Source: Flavisolibacter sp. (GTDB lineage: Bacteria; Bacteroidota; Bacteroidia; Chitinophagales; Chitinophagaceae). From it: a stretch of 64,000 bases of DNA. Shown piece by piece: positions 7,143 through 16,169 of the stretch. The DNA lies in contig JAQBNG010000248.1 of assembly GCA_028288675.1 (NCBI GenBank), positions 20,603 through 84,602 of the forward strand. The letters run 5' to 3'. The stretch's first letter is position 1; every line of letters begins with the position of its first letter. Under the pieces are notes generated by a model. The model saw only the letters and a list, made by a program, of their open reading frames with translations, made no database searches and had not been told where the DNA came from. Both the position numbers and the translations under genes were made by a program.

Positions 7143-8168
7143 TTACTGACCTCTTTCCCGGTCAAATCTTCTTTCTTTTCGCACTTTCATTTCTTGTTCT
7201 TCAATCTCCTGTTCCCGTAGATGCTCTTTGTCATAAGCTCTTAAAATAGCTTTCACCAGCTTGTGGCGAACCACATCTTCTTCATCCAGTTCAATGTACC
7301 CGATGCCTTCTACATTATTTAAAATACGGCTTGCTTTTAATAAACCGCTTTTTTGATTTTTAGGCAGATCCACCTGCGTCAGGTCACCTGTGATAATAGC
7401 TTTCGCATTAGCACCGATACGGGTCAGGAACATTTTTATTTGGAGGTCGGTAGCATTTTGAGCCTCATCTAAAATAATAAAACAATTGTCCAATGTGCGG
7501 CCACGCATATACGCTAATGGAGCAATCTCAATAGTTCTTGTGCTCATGTAATAGCCCAGCTTATCGGCAGGGATCATATCATCAAGCGCATCATATAACG
7601 GGCGCAAATACGGATCAATTTTTTCTTTTAGATCCCCCGGCAAAAACCCAAGGTTTTCACCTGCTTCCACAGCAGGGCGGGTTAGAATAATTTTCTTCAC
7701 GCCTTTGTTTTTTAAGGCACGTACCGCCATAGCAACAGCGGTATAAGTTTTACCGGTACCGGCAGGTCCAATAGCAAAAACGATGTCGTTCTTTTCGGCT
7801 GAGGTAACCATGCGTTTCTGGTTAGCTGTCCGTGCTCGTACGGTCTTGCCATTTGGACCAAAAACCAGGATATCATTCGGATTGCGTTCCACGAAATTGT
7901 CAATGGTTTCTGCATCGTCGCCACCTAAGATTTGCGTGTAATAATTTTCGCTCATGTGCCCGTTTCTTTGAAGATATTGTACAATGAGATCTATCTTTTC
8001 CTTTGCACCATCTACTTGCTCGGGAGCGCCGCTCAGCTTTAACTGTGTGCCACGGGAAAGAATTTTTAATAGGGGGAATTTCTTTTTAAGAATGTCCAGT
8101 TTGCCGTTATTTACACCAAAGAACTCAATAGGGTTAACGGTTTCAAGGTTGATGATTGTTTCTCTCAA
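7143..8168 (-). CDS. phoH: PhoH family P-loop ATPase
   Basis: 341 residues. A KH-like N-terminal region (residues about 15-80) precedes the ATPase domain, with Walker A GPAGTGKTYTAVA near residue 133, Walker B CFIILDEAQNA and the conserved TRPAVEAGENLGFLPGDLKEKI block. PhoH-like (PhoL/YbeZ) proteins bind RNA and work with the YbeY endonuclease; a nuclease/helicase role in RNA processing is the usual assignment. The last 30 residues are a charged, Glu/Arg-rich helix. It stands alone, divergent from the M14 peptidase gene, and is closed by the hairpin at 7072-7101. Confidence 0.95.
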   Translation of the reverse strand: MRETIINLETVNPIEFFGVNNGKLDILKKKFPLLKILSRGTQLKLSGAPEQVDGAKEKIDLIVQYLQRNGHMSENYYTQILGGDDAETIDNFVERNPNDILVFGPNGKTVRARTANQKRMVTSAEKNDIVFAIGPAGTGKTYTAVAMAVRALKNKGVKKIILTRPAVEAGENLGFLPGDLKEKIDPYLRPLYDALDDMIPADKLGYYMSTRTIEIAPLAYMRGRTLDNCFIILDEAQNATDLQIKMFLTRIGANAKAIITGDLTQVDLPKNQKSGLLKASRILNNVEGIGYIELDEEDVVRHKLVKAILRAYDKEHLREQEIEEQEMKVRKERRFDRERGQ

Positions 8169-8290
8169 TTTAGGTTACAATTTAATTTTTACAATGCCGG
8201 TAGCGCCGGGTTATAGGTGGCTACAAGTTTTTCTTGCTACAATTTATAACAACCATTGTTAAGTAATTGCAGTTACTTGTTCACAGGATG

Positions 8291-8326
8291 TTAATTAAAA
8301 AATAATGCCATTTATTTTTTAATTAA
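8291..8326. repeat. AT-rich perfect inverted repeat
   Basis: Fifteen-base arms (TTAATTAAAAAATAA, 8291-8305, complement at 8312-8326) surround a six-base loop. It is followed by T-poor sequence on both sides, so it is a weak terminator at best. Confidence 0.6.
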
Positions 8327-8438
8327 GGGTTTGGAGTTAAGGGTTTTGGGTTGCCGTGCCCGCATGGTTGCCTTCATATTTTTGCTTTTCTAAGCTCAAT
8401 AATTTGTACTAAGCAGTAGTGCTACTATTAATCGTCTG

Positions 8439-8478
8439 TTGCGTCGCACTCTTCAAGGTTCTATACTTCTATTCAACA
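8439..8478 (+). repeat. GCGTCGCACTCTT dispersed repeat, copy A
   Basis: Starts TTGCGTCGCACTCTTCAAGG and ends in CTATTCAACA. It matches copy B (41029-41053, inverted) over about 22 bases and copies C and D over the first 15, with the ATTCA tail also shared with C and D. Confidence 0.7.
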
Positions 8479-8587
8479 CTTCGCCACCCCGGTGTTCACC
8501 TGCTAACGTCTGTGGTCAACAGACTACTTCCTTTGCAAAACTTATAACTGAAAACATTTTTCTATTTTCACGACTTAACAATTAGCT

Positions 8588-11167
8588 ATGCGAAAATTTT
8601 TTCTTTTACTTTTTCTTGTCATTACAGCAAAGTTCAATGCACAGGAGTTAAGCTATTACTTGCCCGACAGCGTTCAGTATAACCCATCTATTCCGAAACC
8701 TAAAGAAATTATCTATCATAATGTTGGCGAGTATCATATTACGCATGACCGATTAGTGAACTACATGCAAGCCCTTGCCAAGGCAGCCCCGGATAGAATC
8801 AAATTAGAAAATATAGGATTTACCTACGAAGGCCGCCCGCAGATTTTACTTATCATCACATCGCCAAAAAATCACCAGAACCTTGAGCAGATAAGGCAAC
8901 AACATGTAGCGTTAACCGACCCATCAAAATCACCTTCCATTACTACGGATAACATGCCGGTTGTTTTATACATTGGCCACTCTATTCATGGCAATGAGTC
9001 AAGTGGCGCCAACGCATCGTTATTAAGCGCCTATTATCTTGCTGCTGCGCAAGGGCGTCAAATAGATGATCTGTTGAATAATACTGTTATTCTTTTCGAT
9101 CCTTCTTTTAACCCTGATGGCCTGCAGCGTTTTTCTACCTGGGTAAATCAACACAAAAGTAAAAACCTGGTTACTGATGCTAACTCTAGAGAGTTTAACG
9201 AAGTATGGCCTGGTGGCCGTTACAATCACTATTGGTTTGATTTAAACCGCGACTGGCTGCCTGCACAACATGTAGAAAGCCAGAACCGCCTGAAATGGTT
9301 TCATCAATGGAAGCCTAATATTTTAACCGATCATCATGAGCAGGGGAGTAATGCCACTTTCTTTTTTCAACCTGGTGTTCCATCAAGGGTTAATCCGTTA
9401 ACACCAGCAAAAAACCAGGAGTTAACCGGTAAAATTGCAAAATTTCATGCGCAATTCTTAGACCGTATCGGGTCGCTTTATTTTACAAAAGAAAACTACG
9501 ATGACTTTTATTACGGCAAAGGTTCCACCTATCCGGATGTAAATGGAGCGATCGGAATTTTATTTGAACAAGCGTCGAGTCGTGGTCATGCACAACAAAC
9601 ATCAAATGGTATTTTGAGGTTTCCTTTTACCATAAAAAATCAATTTACCACTACGCTTTCAACTTTAGAAGCCGCAAAAAATCTGCGTAAAGAATTGCTG
9701 GATTGGCAACGGGAATTTTATCGCAGTGCTTCAACAGAAGCTGCTGCGTATGCTACAAAAGGTTATGTATTTGGCGATGCTGCCGATGAAGCAAAAACAG
9801 AAATTTTTGTTACCATGCTTCGCCGTCATCAAATTGACGTTTACAAACTGGCTAACAACATTAAGGCCGATGCAACTGACTTTAAAAAGGGAACCGCTTA
9901 TATCATCCCTGCTAACCAGCCTCAATACCGTTTGATTCGTGGCATTTTTGATAAAACCCTCGCCTACAAAGACAGCATCTTTTACGACATTACCGCGTGG
10001 ACCATGCCACTTGCTTTTGGCTTGCCGTATGCCGAATTAGGCTCAAATCAGTTTGCACAAAACTTATTAGGAGATAGGGTAATCACAGAGAAAATCATAA
10101 CTGGTGGAGTCAGAGGTAGCAAAAGCGAAATTGCTTACCTCATGGAATGGAGTGAATTTTACACACCTGCTGTTTTATACGAATTACAAAATGCCGGCGT
10201 TACCGCTAAAGTGGCTACAAACACGTTTGAAATGAATGCTGATAATGGAACAAAAAAATATAATTACGGCACCATTCTCATTCCTGTTTCAATGCAATCC
10301 TTAACCGGTTTAGAATTGTTTGATAGAATAAAAACCATTTCCGAAAAATACGGCGTCACTATTGAATCGATCCAGAATGGAAGCGTTAGCAGCGGTAGCG
10401 AATTAGGGAGCGCTAAGTTCTCAGTACTTACCAAACCTTCTATTGCTATGCTGGCAGGAACAGGTGTAAATGCTTTGGATGCAGGGGAGATATGGCACCT
10501 GCTTGACCAACGTTTCAATATACCGATGACACATTTGGAAGTGCCGGCTTTTAATCGTGTTGATGTATCGAAATACAATACACTGATTATGGTTGGTGGT
10601 ACGGCTTATAACGATTTAAATAAAGACAAATTAAAAGCATGGATTGCAGGCGGCGGTACTTTAATTCTTACCGAAGAAGCGGTTACATGGGCGGCACAAA
10701 ATGGTATTAGTAACGTGGTGTTGAAAAAAGGTAAATCAGGAGTGGATAGCACAAAAAATCTTTCCTATTCCGACCGTGAACAAATAGATGGCGCCCAGGC
10801 TATGAGTGGAGCTATATTCCGTGCCGAAATTGATTTATCAAATCCATTAGCTTACGGTTATACGCAACCATTTGTTTCTTTATTCAAAGCAAATAAAGTG
10901 TATATGGAAAAAAGCAAAAGCCCTTACGCCACTCCGTTTTATTATAAAGAAAAGCCGCTGCAAAGTGGCTGGTTAAGCAAAGAAAATTATGATGCTATGA
11001 AGAGTTCTGCAGCCGTGGTTGTGAGTGCAAGCGGTAGCGGACGAATCATTTCCATTGCTGATAATCCAAGCCTCAGGGCTTTTTGGTTAGGTGGTACAAA
11101 GCTGATGATGAATGCCATTTTCTTTGGACGCAATATTGATGCATCCTCTGCAAGAGCAGAGGAATGA
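8588..11167 (+). CDS. Secreted M14-family zinc carboxypeptidase
   Basis: 859 residues with a signal peptide (MRKFFLLLFLVITAKFNAQ). The M14 catalytic domain occupies roughly residues 45-380: zinc ligands HGNE at 134-137, substrate-binding NPDG at 175-178, DLNRDW with the conserved Arg at 221, and the third zinc ligand in TDHHEQG near 249-250. A Glu in GILFEQAS (about residue 330) fits the general base. The long C-terminal part (about residues 390-850) contains a GATase1-like Rossmann segment (IMVGGTAYNDLN, WIAGGGTLILTEEA), a combination known in Bacteroidota M14 proteins. Likely a periplasmic or surface peptidase. Closed by a strong hairpin at 11182-11230. Confidence 0.92.
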   Translation: MRKFFLLLFLVITAKFNAQELSYYLPDSVQYNPSIPKPKEIIYHNVGEYHITHDRLVNYMQALAKAAPDRIKLENIGFTYEGRPQILLIITSPKNHQNLEQIRQQHVALTDPSKSPSITTDNMPVVLYIGHSIHGNESSGANASLLSAYYLAAAQGRQIDDLLNNTVILFDPSFNPDGLQRFSTWVNQHKSKNLVTDANSREFNEVWPGGRYNHYWFDLNRDWLPAQHVESQNRLKWFHQWKPNILTDHHEQGSNATFFFQPGVPSRVNPLTPAKNQELTGKIAKFHAQFLDRIGSLYFTKENYDDFYYGKGSTYPDVNGAIGILFEQASSRGHAQQTSNGILRFPFTIKNQFTTTLSTLEAAKNLRKELLDWQREFYRSASTEAAAYATKGYVFGDAADEAKTEIFVTMLRRHQIDVYKLANNIKADATDFKKGTAYIIPANQPQYRLIRGIFDKTLAYKDSIFYDITAWTMPLAFGLPYAELGSNQFAQNLLGDRVITEKIITGGVRGSKSEIAYLMEWSEFYTPAVLYELQNAGVTAKVATNTFEMNADNGTKKYNYGTILIPVSMQSLTGLELFDRIKTISEKYGVTIESIQNGSVSSGSELGSAKFSVLTKPSIAMLAGTGVNALDAGEIWHLLDQRFNIPMTHLEVPAFNRVDVSKYNTLIMVGGTAYNDLNKDKLKAWIAGGGTLILTEEAVTWAAQNGISNVVLKKGKSGVDSTKNLSYSDREQIDGAQAMSGAIFRAEIDLSNPLAYGYTQPFVSLFKANKVYMEKSKSPYATPFYYKEKPLQSGWLSKENYDAMKSSAAVVVSASGSGRIISIADNPSLRAFWLGGTKLMMNAIFFGRNIDASSARAEE

Positions 11168-11181
11168 TCTTTTAGAGGGTG

Positions 11182-11230
11182 CTACTAAAAAAAGGCAAAC
11201 AGTTTCGTGCTGTTTGCCTTTTTTTAGTAG
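11182..11230. terminator. Bidirectional terminator
   Basis: Perfect 21-base arms (11182-11202 and 11210-11230) around a seven-base loop, with A-run and T-run inside the arms (AAAAAAAGGCAAACAG at the left). It separates the convergent M14 gene and the gene at 11242-11517. Confidence 0.9.
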
Positions 11231-11241
11231 AATAAAAAAGA

Positions 11242-11517
11242 TTACTTGGAGCGACCTTCTCTTTCTACTGACGATTTATTTTCTTCCTCTATTGCCTTAC
11301 TCAATTCTTCCTCAGCACTCATTACCCAAGCTGGTAAAATATCAAGTGAAGTTTTCCAAACGCCGCCATCCTGCTGCATAGTAAAGAAGATGCGGTTACC
11401 CCTTTCATCAGGCACATTCACATTATACTGATTACCCGAACGATTGGTGCGAGTGAAATTAAACTCACGATTTCTATCACCTGCTTTTATAATTTTTGAA
11501 AAATGGATACTCATCAT
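11242..11517 (-). CDS. Conserved-looking hypothetical protein
   Basis: 91 residues from ATG-ATG at 11517/11514. No signal peptide. The middle is beta-rich (FNFTRTNRSGNQYNVNVPD, NRIFFTMQQDGGVWKTS) and ends in an acidic/basic helix (SAEEELSKAIEEENK). I do not recognise a named domain, although small proteins of this shape are common in Bacteroidota. Monocistronic between the bidirectional terminator and an AT-rich spacer before the DEAD-box gene. Confidence 0.6.
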   Translation of the reverse strand: MMSIHFSKIIKAGDRNREFNFTRTNRSGNQYNVNVPDERGNRIFFTMQQDGGVWKTSLDILPAWVMSAEEELSKAIEEENKSSVEREGRSK

Positions 11518-11629
11518 TTATAGTAATTATCAATAGAATTATAATATATTTCTTACCGCAATAATCGGCTAAAATCCGGTTCCGGCAATGTTAATTCCAA
11601 CTTATGTTGAAAGTATTTTTTTGCCTGTT

Positions 11630-12844
11630 TTAAACAGGTCGCCTGCTTCTGAAACCCTGCTTTGGCCGACTGTTTGTGGAGGCGGATTTTGCTGGCCCTT
11701 CTTCATTCCAAACCTTTTCAAAAGGGTGCGCCTCAGCCGGAATTTTGGTACCGATCAGCTTGTTGATATCTTTTAAAAATGCTCTTTCTTCACTGTCGCA
11801 AAATGATAGAGCGATACCGCTGTTACCTGCCCGGCCGGTACGACCAATGCGGTGTACATAAGTTTCAGGAACATTGGGTAAATCAAAATTTATCACATGA
11901 GTCAAGTCATCAACATCAATACCACGGGCTGCAATATCAGTAGCTACCAACACTTTTAATCGTCCGCTTTTAAAATTGCTCAATGCATTCTGGCGGGCCG
12001 ATTGTGTTTTGTTTCCATGTATGGCGTCGGCGCGGATTTCCGCTTTCTTTAATTCTTTAGCAACACGGTCGGCACCATGTTTTGTACGGGCAAATACCAG
12101 TGTACGCTTAATGTTTTTGTCTTTAATAAGGTGTTCAAGCAATGATTGCTTATCGCCTTTGTTTACAAAGTAAACAGACTGCGAAACTGTTTCTGCTGTA
12201 GAAGAAACTGGCGTTACTTCCACCCTCACAGGTTGTTTTAATAAAGCGCCTGCTAATTGGGCAATTGCCGGTGGCATAGTAGCTGAAAAAAACAGTGTTT
12301 GCTTTTCTTCAGGCAGCTCACGAATAATTTTTCGTACATCGTGAATAAAGCCCATGTCAAGCATACGATCGGCTTCATCCAGCACAAATACTTCAAGATG
12401 ATCCAAATGAATATACCCCTGGTTCATCAGGTCTAATAAACGTCCTGGTGTTGCAATTAAAATATCAATACCGTTGCGTAAAGCAATTGTTTGTGTGTGC
12501 TGCGATACGCCACCAAAAACTACTTCCTGTGTTAAGCCTGTATGCTTACCATACGCTGTGAAGCTTTCGTGGATTTGAACGGCCAATTCACGGGTAGGTG
12601 TAAGCACAAGTGTACGTATATGTTTGTATCCTTTGCCGCCTCTTTTATCATTGTATAAACGCTGTAAGATCGGAAGTGCAAAAGCGGCTGTTTTACCAGT
12701 GCCTGTTTGCGCACAACCTAAAAGGTCGCGGCCATCTAAAACTACAGGGATGGCTTCTGCCTGTATGGGTGTAGGAATAGTATATCCCTCTGTTCTGAGT
12801 GCCTTTAATAAAGGCTCTATCAAACCTAATTGATCAAATAACAT
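11630..12844 (-). CDS. DEAD-box ATP-dependent RNA helicase (RhlE-like)
   Basis: 404 residues. All helicase motifs are readable in order: Q motif ([26 protein letters not shown]), I AQTGTGKT, Ia PTRELAVQ, Ib [52 protein letters not shown] and [12 protein letters not shown]. The RMLDMGF wording and a short basic tail ([12 protein letters not shown]) fit the RhlE subgroup. It unwinds RNA duplexes, for example in ribosome assembly or cold adaptation. Monocistronic, ATG at 12844. Confidence 0.95.
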   Translation of the reverse strand: MLFDQLGLIEPLLKALRTEGYTIPTPIQAEAIPVVLDGRDLLGCAQTGTGKTAAFALPILQRLYNDKRGGKGYKHIRTLVLTPTRELAVQIHESFTAYGKHTGLTQEVVFGGVSQHTQTIALRNGIDILIATPGRLLDLMNQGYIHLDHLEVFVLDEADRMLDMGFIHDVRKIIRELPEEKQTLFFSATMPPAIAQLAGALLKQPVRVEVTPVSSTAETVSQSVYFVNKGDKQSLLEHLIKDKNIKRTLVFARTKHGADRVAKELKKAEIRADAIHGNKTQSARQNALSNFKSGRLKVLVATDIAARGIDVDDLTHVINFDLPNVPETYVHRIGRTGRAGNSGIALSFCDSEERAFLKDINKLIGTKIPAEAHPFEKVWNEEGPAKSASTNSRPKQGFRSRRPV

Positions 12845-13284
12845 GTAAATTCTTTAGTGTAAATAATGTAACAGCAACTACGGTTACAATGCTGTTTGGG
12901 TTATAGCTCGGTTCTTATGACTTGATGAGCTTACGGAATGTTTGAAGATTATCTAGTCTGCTAAGAGAGAGTATTGTAACAGCGTGAAGATAAGTGTTAA
13001 TGATGAGACAGAATGTTCAACTAAAGAGAATGGACATTTTTTAACAAGCTTTGATGAGCGACGTCGCACAAGGAGTGATCTCATATAATTTGCTCAAACA
13101 GGGTTTAGGATATATGGCCACAGCTTATCCTCAAGTAGAAAACAACAACCAACCTGAGATGAATCTTATGGCTAAAGGCCATTTAATTTTTTTAAAAGCA
13201 GATCTGCTTCCGATTATCTCTATCCAGTCAAGAAAGTTTATAGGTAGTTAGCTAAAGCAAACACCAATTGTCGAAGCTCGAAAA
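12845..13284. other. Stretch without a credible gene
   Basis: The longest frame here (13051-13251, 66 codons) lacks any recognisable pattern. The region lies directly before the histidine-kinase remnant and may contain further decayed sequence that I cannot identify. Confidence 0.5.
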
Positions 13285-13509
13285 AGAGTTGGTTCAAATA
13301 CATATTTGGGATAACGGCATCACTTTAGCCAAGAGTACGCAGAAATTTTTTTAAAACCTTTACCGGCCTTAACAGCCGCAATAAGTTCGACGGTACTGGA
13401 CTTGGCCTAGCTTTGTGTAAAAAATGCGGAACGGCACAACGATTACATTTATGCTACCGCAAAAGAAGGGAAGGGCGCATGTTTTTATGTACTATTGCCG
13501 TGTAAATGA
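13285..13509 (+). pseudogene. Frameshifted remnant of a sensor histidine kinase (HATPase domain)
   Basis: Reading successive frames reconstructs the C-terminus of a hybrid/PAS-type kinase: IHIWDNGI (N/G1 box) at about 13298, then in another frame FSQEYAE (13324 on), then LNSRNKFDGTGLGLALCKK (G2 box, ending near 13423), and in a third frame AERHNDYIYATAKEGKGACF with LLPCK before a stop at 13507-13509. At least three indels are needed: before FSQ, in the T-run near 13346, and two bases missing at the AAAAAATGCGG. The dimerisation domain and everything upstream are gone. The downstream gene at 13529 is intact. Confidence 0.85.
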
Positions 13510-13528
13510 TAAAGAGAAGGAGAAGCTT

Positions 13529-13840
13529 ATGCAATTCGGAAATTGGACTATAAAAGACGAAAGCATTGAATGGAATGGTCATGAAATGGGCCGCTTTATT
13601 ATTCCAAAAGATGATATCACAGCAATACGCTATGATAAAAAAGGCAGCTTTTTTTACAATTGGATTTTAGTTGCTACCGAAGAAGACTGGCTGACACAGG
13701 ACGATTTATACGACCTTAATTATGCCTTTGTATATGCCGTGGCACAATGGGGATTTGAGTTTAACTATGAAACTTTTGACTCTACACTGGAGGAGCAATA
13801 CGAGCAGTTTGATGAAGAAGATGAAGATTGGGACGGTTGA
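13529..13840 (+). CDS. Conserved hypothetical protein with acidic tail
   Basis: 103 residues from ATG at 13529, preceded by an AAGGAGAAG ribosome-binding site. A longer frame starting at 13424 runs through the histidine-kinase remnant out of frame and is not the real start. The product is Trp-rich with a beta-rich core (WTIKDESIEWNG, IPKDDITAIRYDKKG, YNWILVATEEDWL), a helix (DLYDLNYAFVYAVAQWG) and a very acidic C-terminus (EEQYEQFDEEDEDWDG). Cytosolic. No family recognised. Confidence 0.7.
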   Translation: MQFGNWTIKDESIEWNGHEMGRFIIPKDDITAIRYDKKGSFFYNWILVATEEDWLTQDDLYDLNYAFVYAVAQWGFEFNYETFDSTLEEQYEQFDEEDEDWDG

Positions 13841-14168
13841 GTAGATATCTACATTTGTTTATACAATGTTATATTGAAGTTGAAGCTTCACTTTCTAAAT
13901 TTATTGGGTAAGCTAAAACCCTTAGAAGAGAGTTTTCTACTTTTTTTGTGTAACTAATTACTCTATCTTCCAATAAGCTAACGTTTTTAATAGCGATTCT
14001 GTGCTTAAAAATGTTTAGGTACATTTCTTGTTATTATAGCAACCACAGCAGTTTTCCTTTATCCTACTCAATGGCCTCTTTTTATTCGCAATATATTTAC
14101 GCATAAGTGTCAGTATATAGTGAATCAGAAGATATTACAAATAATCTTCTAACCCGAAATTGAAAAAG
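13841..14168. other. AT-rich intergenic region
   Basis: No open frame of substance and no clear hairpin. It separates the hypothetical gene from the PID-CTERM-like lipoprotein gene and presumably carries that gene's promoter. Confidence 0.5.
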
Positions 14169-14408
14169 ATGAAAAAGATCACTGTTAGTCTTTGTATTAG
14201 CGCCTTATTATTTTCCTGCGATCAAAATGAAGACAGTAAAATTGGTGTAAGACCACCGGTAGTAAAGCCGCCCCGTTCAGAAATTGGTGTTAGCACAGAC
14301 GGGAGTAACACAGACGCACCTATAGATGGTGGTTTAAGTGTTTTGTTGGTTGCCGGAGCCGCATATGGTGTCAGGCGGTTTCGTAACAAAGGGAAAAAAG
14401 GAGAGTAA
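14169..14408 (+). CDS. Small lipoprotein with a PID-CTERM-like C-terminal sorting signal
   Basis: 79 residues from the ATG at 14169 (a TTG three codons earlier is less likely). A lipobox Cys is at about residue 17 (LLFSCDQ). The middle is a short Pro/Ser/Asp-rich linker. The C-terminus reads APIDGGLSVLLVAGAAYG, then RRFRNKGKKGE: a Pro-Ile-Asp-Gly-Gly motif, a hydrophobic helix and a basic tail, the layout of PID-CTERM signals found in small Bacteroidota proteins and linked to exosortase-type sorting. No exosortase gene is in this window. Having both a lipobox and a CTERM signal is unusual. Confidence 0.75.
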   Translation: MKKITVSLCISALLFSCDQNEDSKIGVRPPVVKPPRSEIGVSTDGSNTDAPIDGGLSVLLVAGAAYGVRRFRNKGKKGE

Positions 14409-14459
14409 TAATTTCAGTACAGTTTAAAGTGGACTCTTCCTTTTTTAAATTATAGTCAA

Positions 14460-14489
14460 AAGAGCCTTGCAGACTACTGCAAGGCTCTT
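14460..14489. terminator. Hairpin between convergent genes
   Basis: Perfect 13-base arms (AAGAGCCTTGCAG, 14460-14472, complement 14477-14489) with a four-base loop, between the PID-CTERM gene and glutamate dehydrogenase. T-richness is modest on either side. Confidence 0.75.
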
Positions 14490-14516
14490 CGTGATCCACT
14501 CTTATTCATTATTTTT

Positions 14517-15938
14517 TTATGGGAATATACCCAACTCAGCGTAAGAAGTTCCCACTTTATTAATAGCTACCACGTAAGCTGCCGTACGCATATCCGGTAT
14601 CTGTGGGTTGCGCTTCCATTCATCCATAATCTCTCTTGTAGCGGTTATCATTGTTTCCTCTAATCCGCTGTGCACAAGATCAACTTCGTCAGCACCGTGC
14701 ATGATAAACTGTCGTTCTCTGTCGTTCACTTGTTTCCCTGTCAATTCTTCTATCTGCCCCAAAATATGATTGTTCATATTTTCGGTAAAGCGTTTTTCCA
14801 TGCGTCCGTAACGAACATGACTTAGGTTCTTCAACCATTCAAAATAAGAAACAGTAACGCCACCCGCATTCAGGTACATATCGGGCACCACTAATGTTCC
14901 TTTGGTAACAAATACTTCATCTGCTTCAGGAGTAAGGGGGCCATTAGCGCCTTCACCAATAATTCTTGCTTTTATTCTTAATGCATTTTCGCCATTAATT
15001 ACATTTTCCAGAGCTGCAGGAATCAGGATATCGCAATCATATTCAAGCGCATCCATGTTTTTGGCAAAATTTTGAGAGCCCGGAAAATTTAAGATAGACC
15101 CCGTGGTTTTACGGTGTTCAAATACAGCATTCACATCAAGGCCGTTTTCGTTATAAATAGAGCCTTCATATTCAGCTAAAGCCACAATTTTTGCACCTGC
15201 CTGCTGAAAGTAGATAGCAGCATGATATCCTACATTACCAAGGCCCTGAACAATTACTCTTTTGCCTTCAATGCCTACTTTAAGTCCAAGCTTTTCCATT
15301 GCTTCAGGCATATTGCATATCTCGCGGATGCCGAAGAAAATGCCAAGGCCTGTTGCTTCCCTGCGGCCGCGAACACCGCCCTGTGTTACAGGTTTACCCG
15401 TAACACAACCTGCAGAATCTATTTCGCCGGGACGTAAGCTTTGGTAAGTATCAACAATCCATGCCATCTCTCTTTCACCTGTTCCATAATCAGGAGCAGG
15501 AACATCGGTGCCGGGGCCGATAAAATTCTTCTTTACTAATTCTGCAGTGTAACGGCGGGTTATTTTTTCCAGTTCGTAAACAGAATATTTTTTTGGTGAG
15601 ATTTTAATGCCGCCTTTGCCGCCGCCAAAGGGCACGTTTACAATGGCGCATTTGTAAGTCATTAGTGCAGCCAGTGCCATTACTTCATCCTGGTTTACTT
15701 CAGCCGCAAAACGAATACCTCCTTTGCAGGGAGTTTTATGGTGGGAGTGTTGTACGCGATAGGCTTCAATCACTTCAATGCGGCCATCATCCATTTTTAC
15801 CGGAAAGCGCATCTGGTAAACAGAATTACAGGCTTTGATCTGTTCTAATACTCCTGGATCCCAGTTGGTGAACTTGGCGGCTTTATCGAAACTTTTTTCA
15901 ACTGAACCAAAGAAACTATATTCTGCATGCGCTGCCAT
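14517..15938 (-). CDS. Glu/Leu/Phe/Val-type glutamate dehydrogenase
   Basis: 473 residues. The catalytic segment [17 protein letters not shown] contains the active-site Lys, and substrate-binding [10 protein letters not shown] lies upstream. The Rossmann domain starts with [34 protein letters not shown] and the C-terminal [18 protein letters not shown] are standard for the family. It interconverts glutamate and 2-oxoglutarate with NAD(P), linking nitrogen and carbon metabolism. The N-terminal 20 residues ([17 protein letters not shown]) are as in Bacteroidota homologues. It lies 12 bases downstream of ccmD in the same direction, which may be co-transcription. Confidence 0.95.
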   Translation of the reverse strand: MAAHAEYSFFGSVEKSFDKAAKFTNWDPGVLEQIKACNSVYQMRFPVKMDDGRIEVIEAYRVQHSHHKTPCKGGIRFAAEVNQDEVMALAALMTYKCAIVNVPFGGGKGGIKISPKKYSVYELEKITRRYTAELVKKNFIGPGTDVPAPDYGTGEREMAWIVDTYQSLRPGEIDSAGCVTGKPVTQGGVRGRREATGLGIFFGIREICNMPEAMEKLGLKVGIEGKRVIVQGLGNVGYHAAIYFQQAGAKIVALAEYEGSIYNENGLDVNAVFEHRKTTGSILNFPGSQNFAKNMDALEYDCDILIPAALENVINGENALRIKARIIGEGANGPLTPEADEVFVTKGTLVVPDMYLNAGGVTVSYFEWLKNLSHVRYGRMEKRFTENMNNHILGQIEELTGKQVNDRERQFIMHGADEVDLVHSGLEETMITATREIMDEWKRNPQIPDMRTAAYVVAINKVGTSYAELGIFP

Positions 15939-15950
15939 AAGATGTTTTAT

Positions 15951-16169
15951 TTAAGGGTTAATACTATTTTTTTCAAGCTTCGTTATTCTGCGATCTAAGC
16001 GAACTAAATATAAAATGATGCCCGTAAAGATGGTAACGATCACTGCAACCACGACAAATATTTTCCCGTTGCTTCGGAAAGTGTCGGCCATTTCTACTTT
16101 GTTATCCTGCGCCAATAAAATGAGCTGCAGGAGTAAGGCGGAAAGAAGTAAAATTATTTTTCTGGCCAT
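15951..16169 (-). CDS. CcmD-like small membrane protein
   Basis: 72 residues: an N-terminal signal-like hydrophobic segment (IILLLSALLLQLILLAQ), a short polar loop, one transmembrane helix (IFVVVAVIVTIFTGIILYLV) and a basic tail beginning RLDRRITKLEK. That matches the Bacteroidota CcmD type, which supports haem transfer to CcmE during cytochrome c maturation. The start overlaps ccmC by 16 bases. The assignment rests on position and topology, since CcmD has little sequence signature. Confidence 0.75.
   Translation of the reverse strand: MARKIILLLSALLLQLILLAQDNKVEMADTFRSNGKIFVVVAVIVTIFTGIILYLVRLDRRITKLEKNSINP

Larger units (their letters stand above)
8169..8587. other. Intergenic region between divergent phoH and M14 peptidase genes
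   Basis: No credible gene. It holds an AT-rich inverted repeat (8291-8326), one copy of the GCGTCGCACTCTT repeat (8439-8478) and presumably two divergent promoters. Confidence 0.6.

Noticed and set aside
13051..13251. 66-codon frame before the histidine-kinase remnant
   Set aside because: No domain, no ribosome-binding signal and poor protein character; it lies in a decaying stretch.
13424..13528. N-terminal extension of the acidic-tail protein
   Set aside because: The region encodes the kinase remnant in another frame; ATG at 13529 has a good AAGGAG site.
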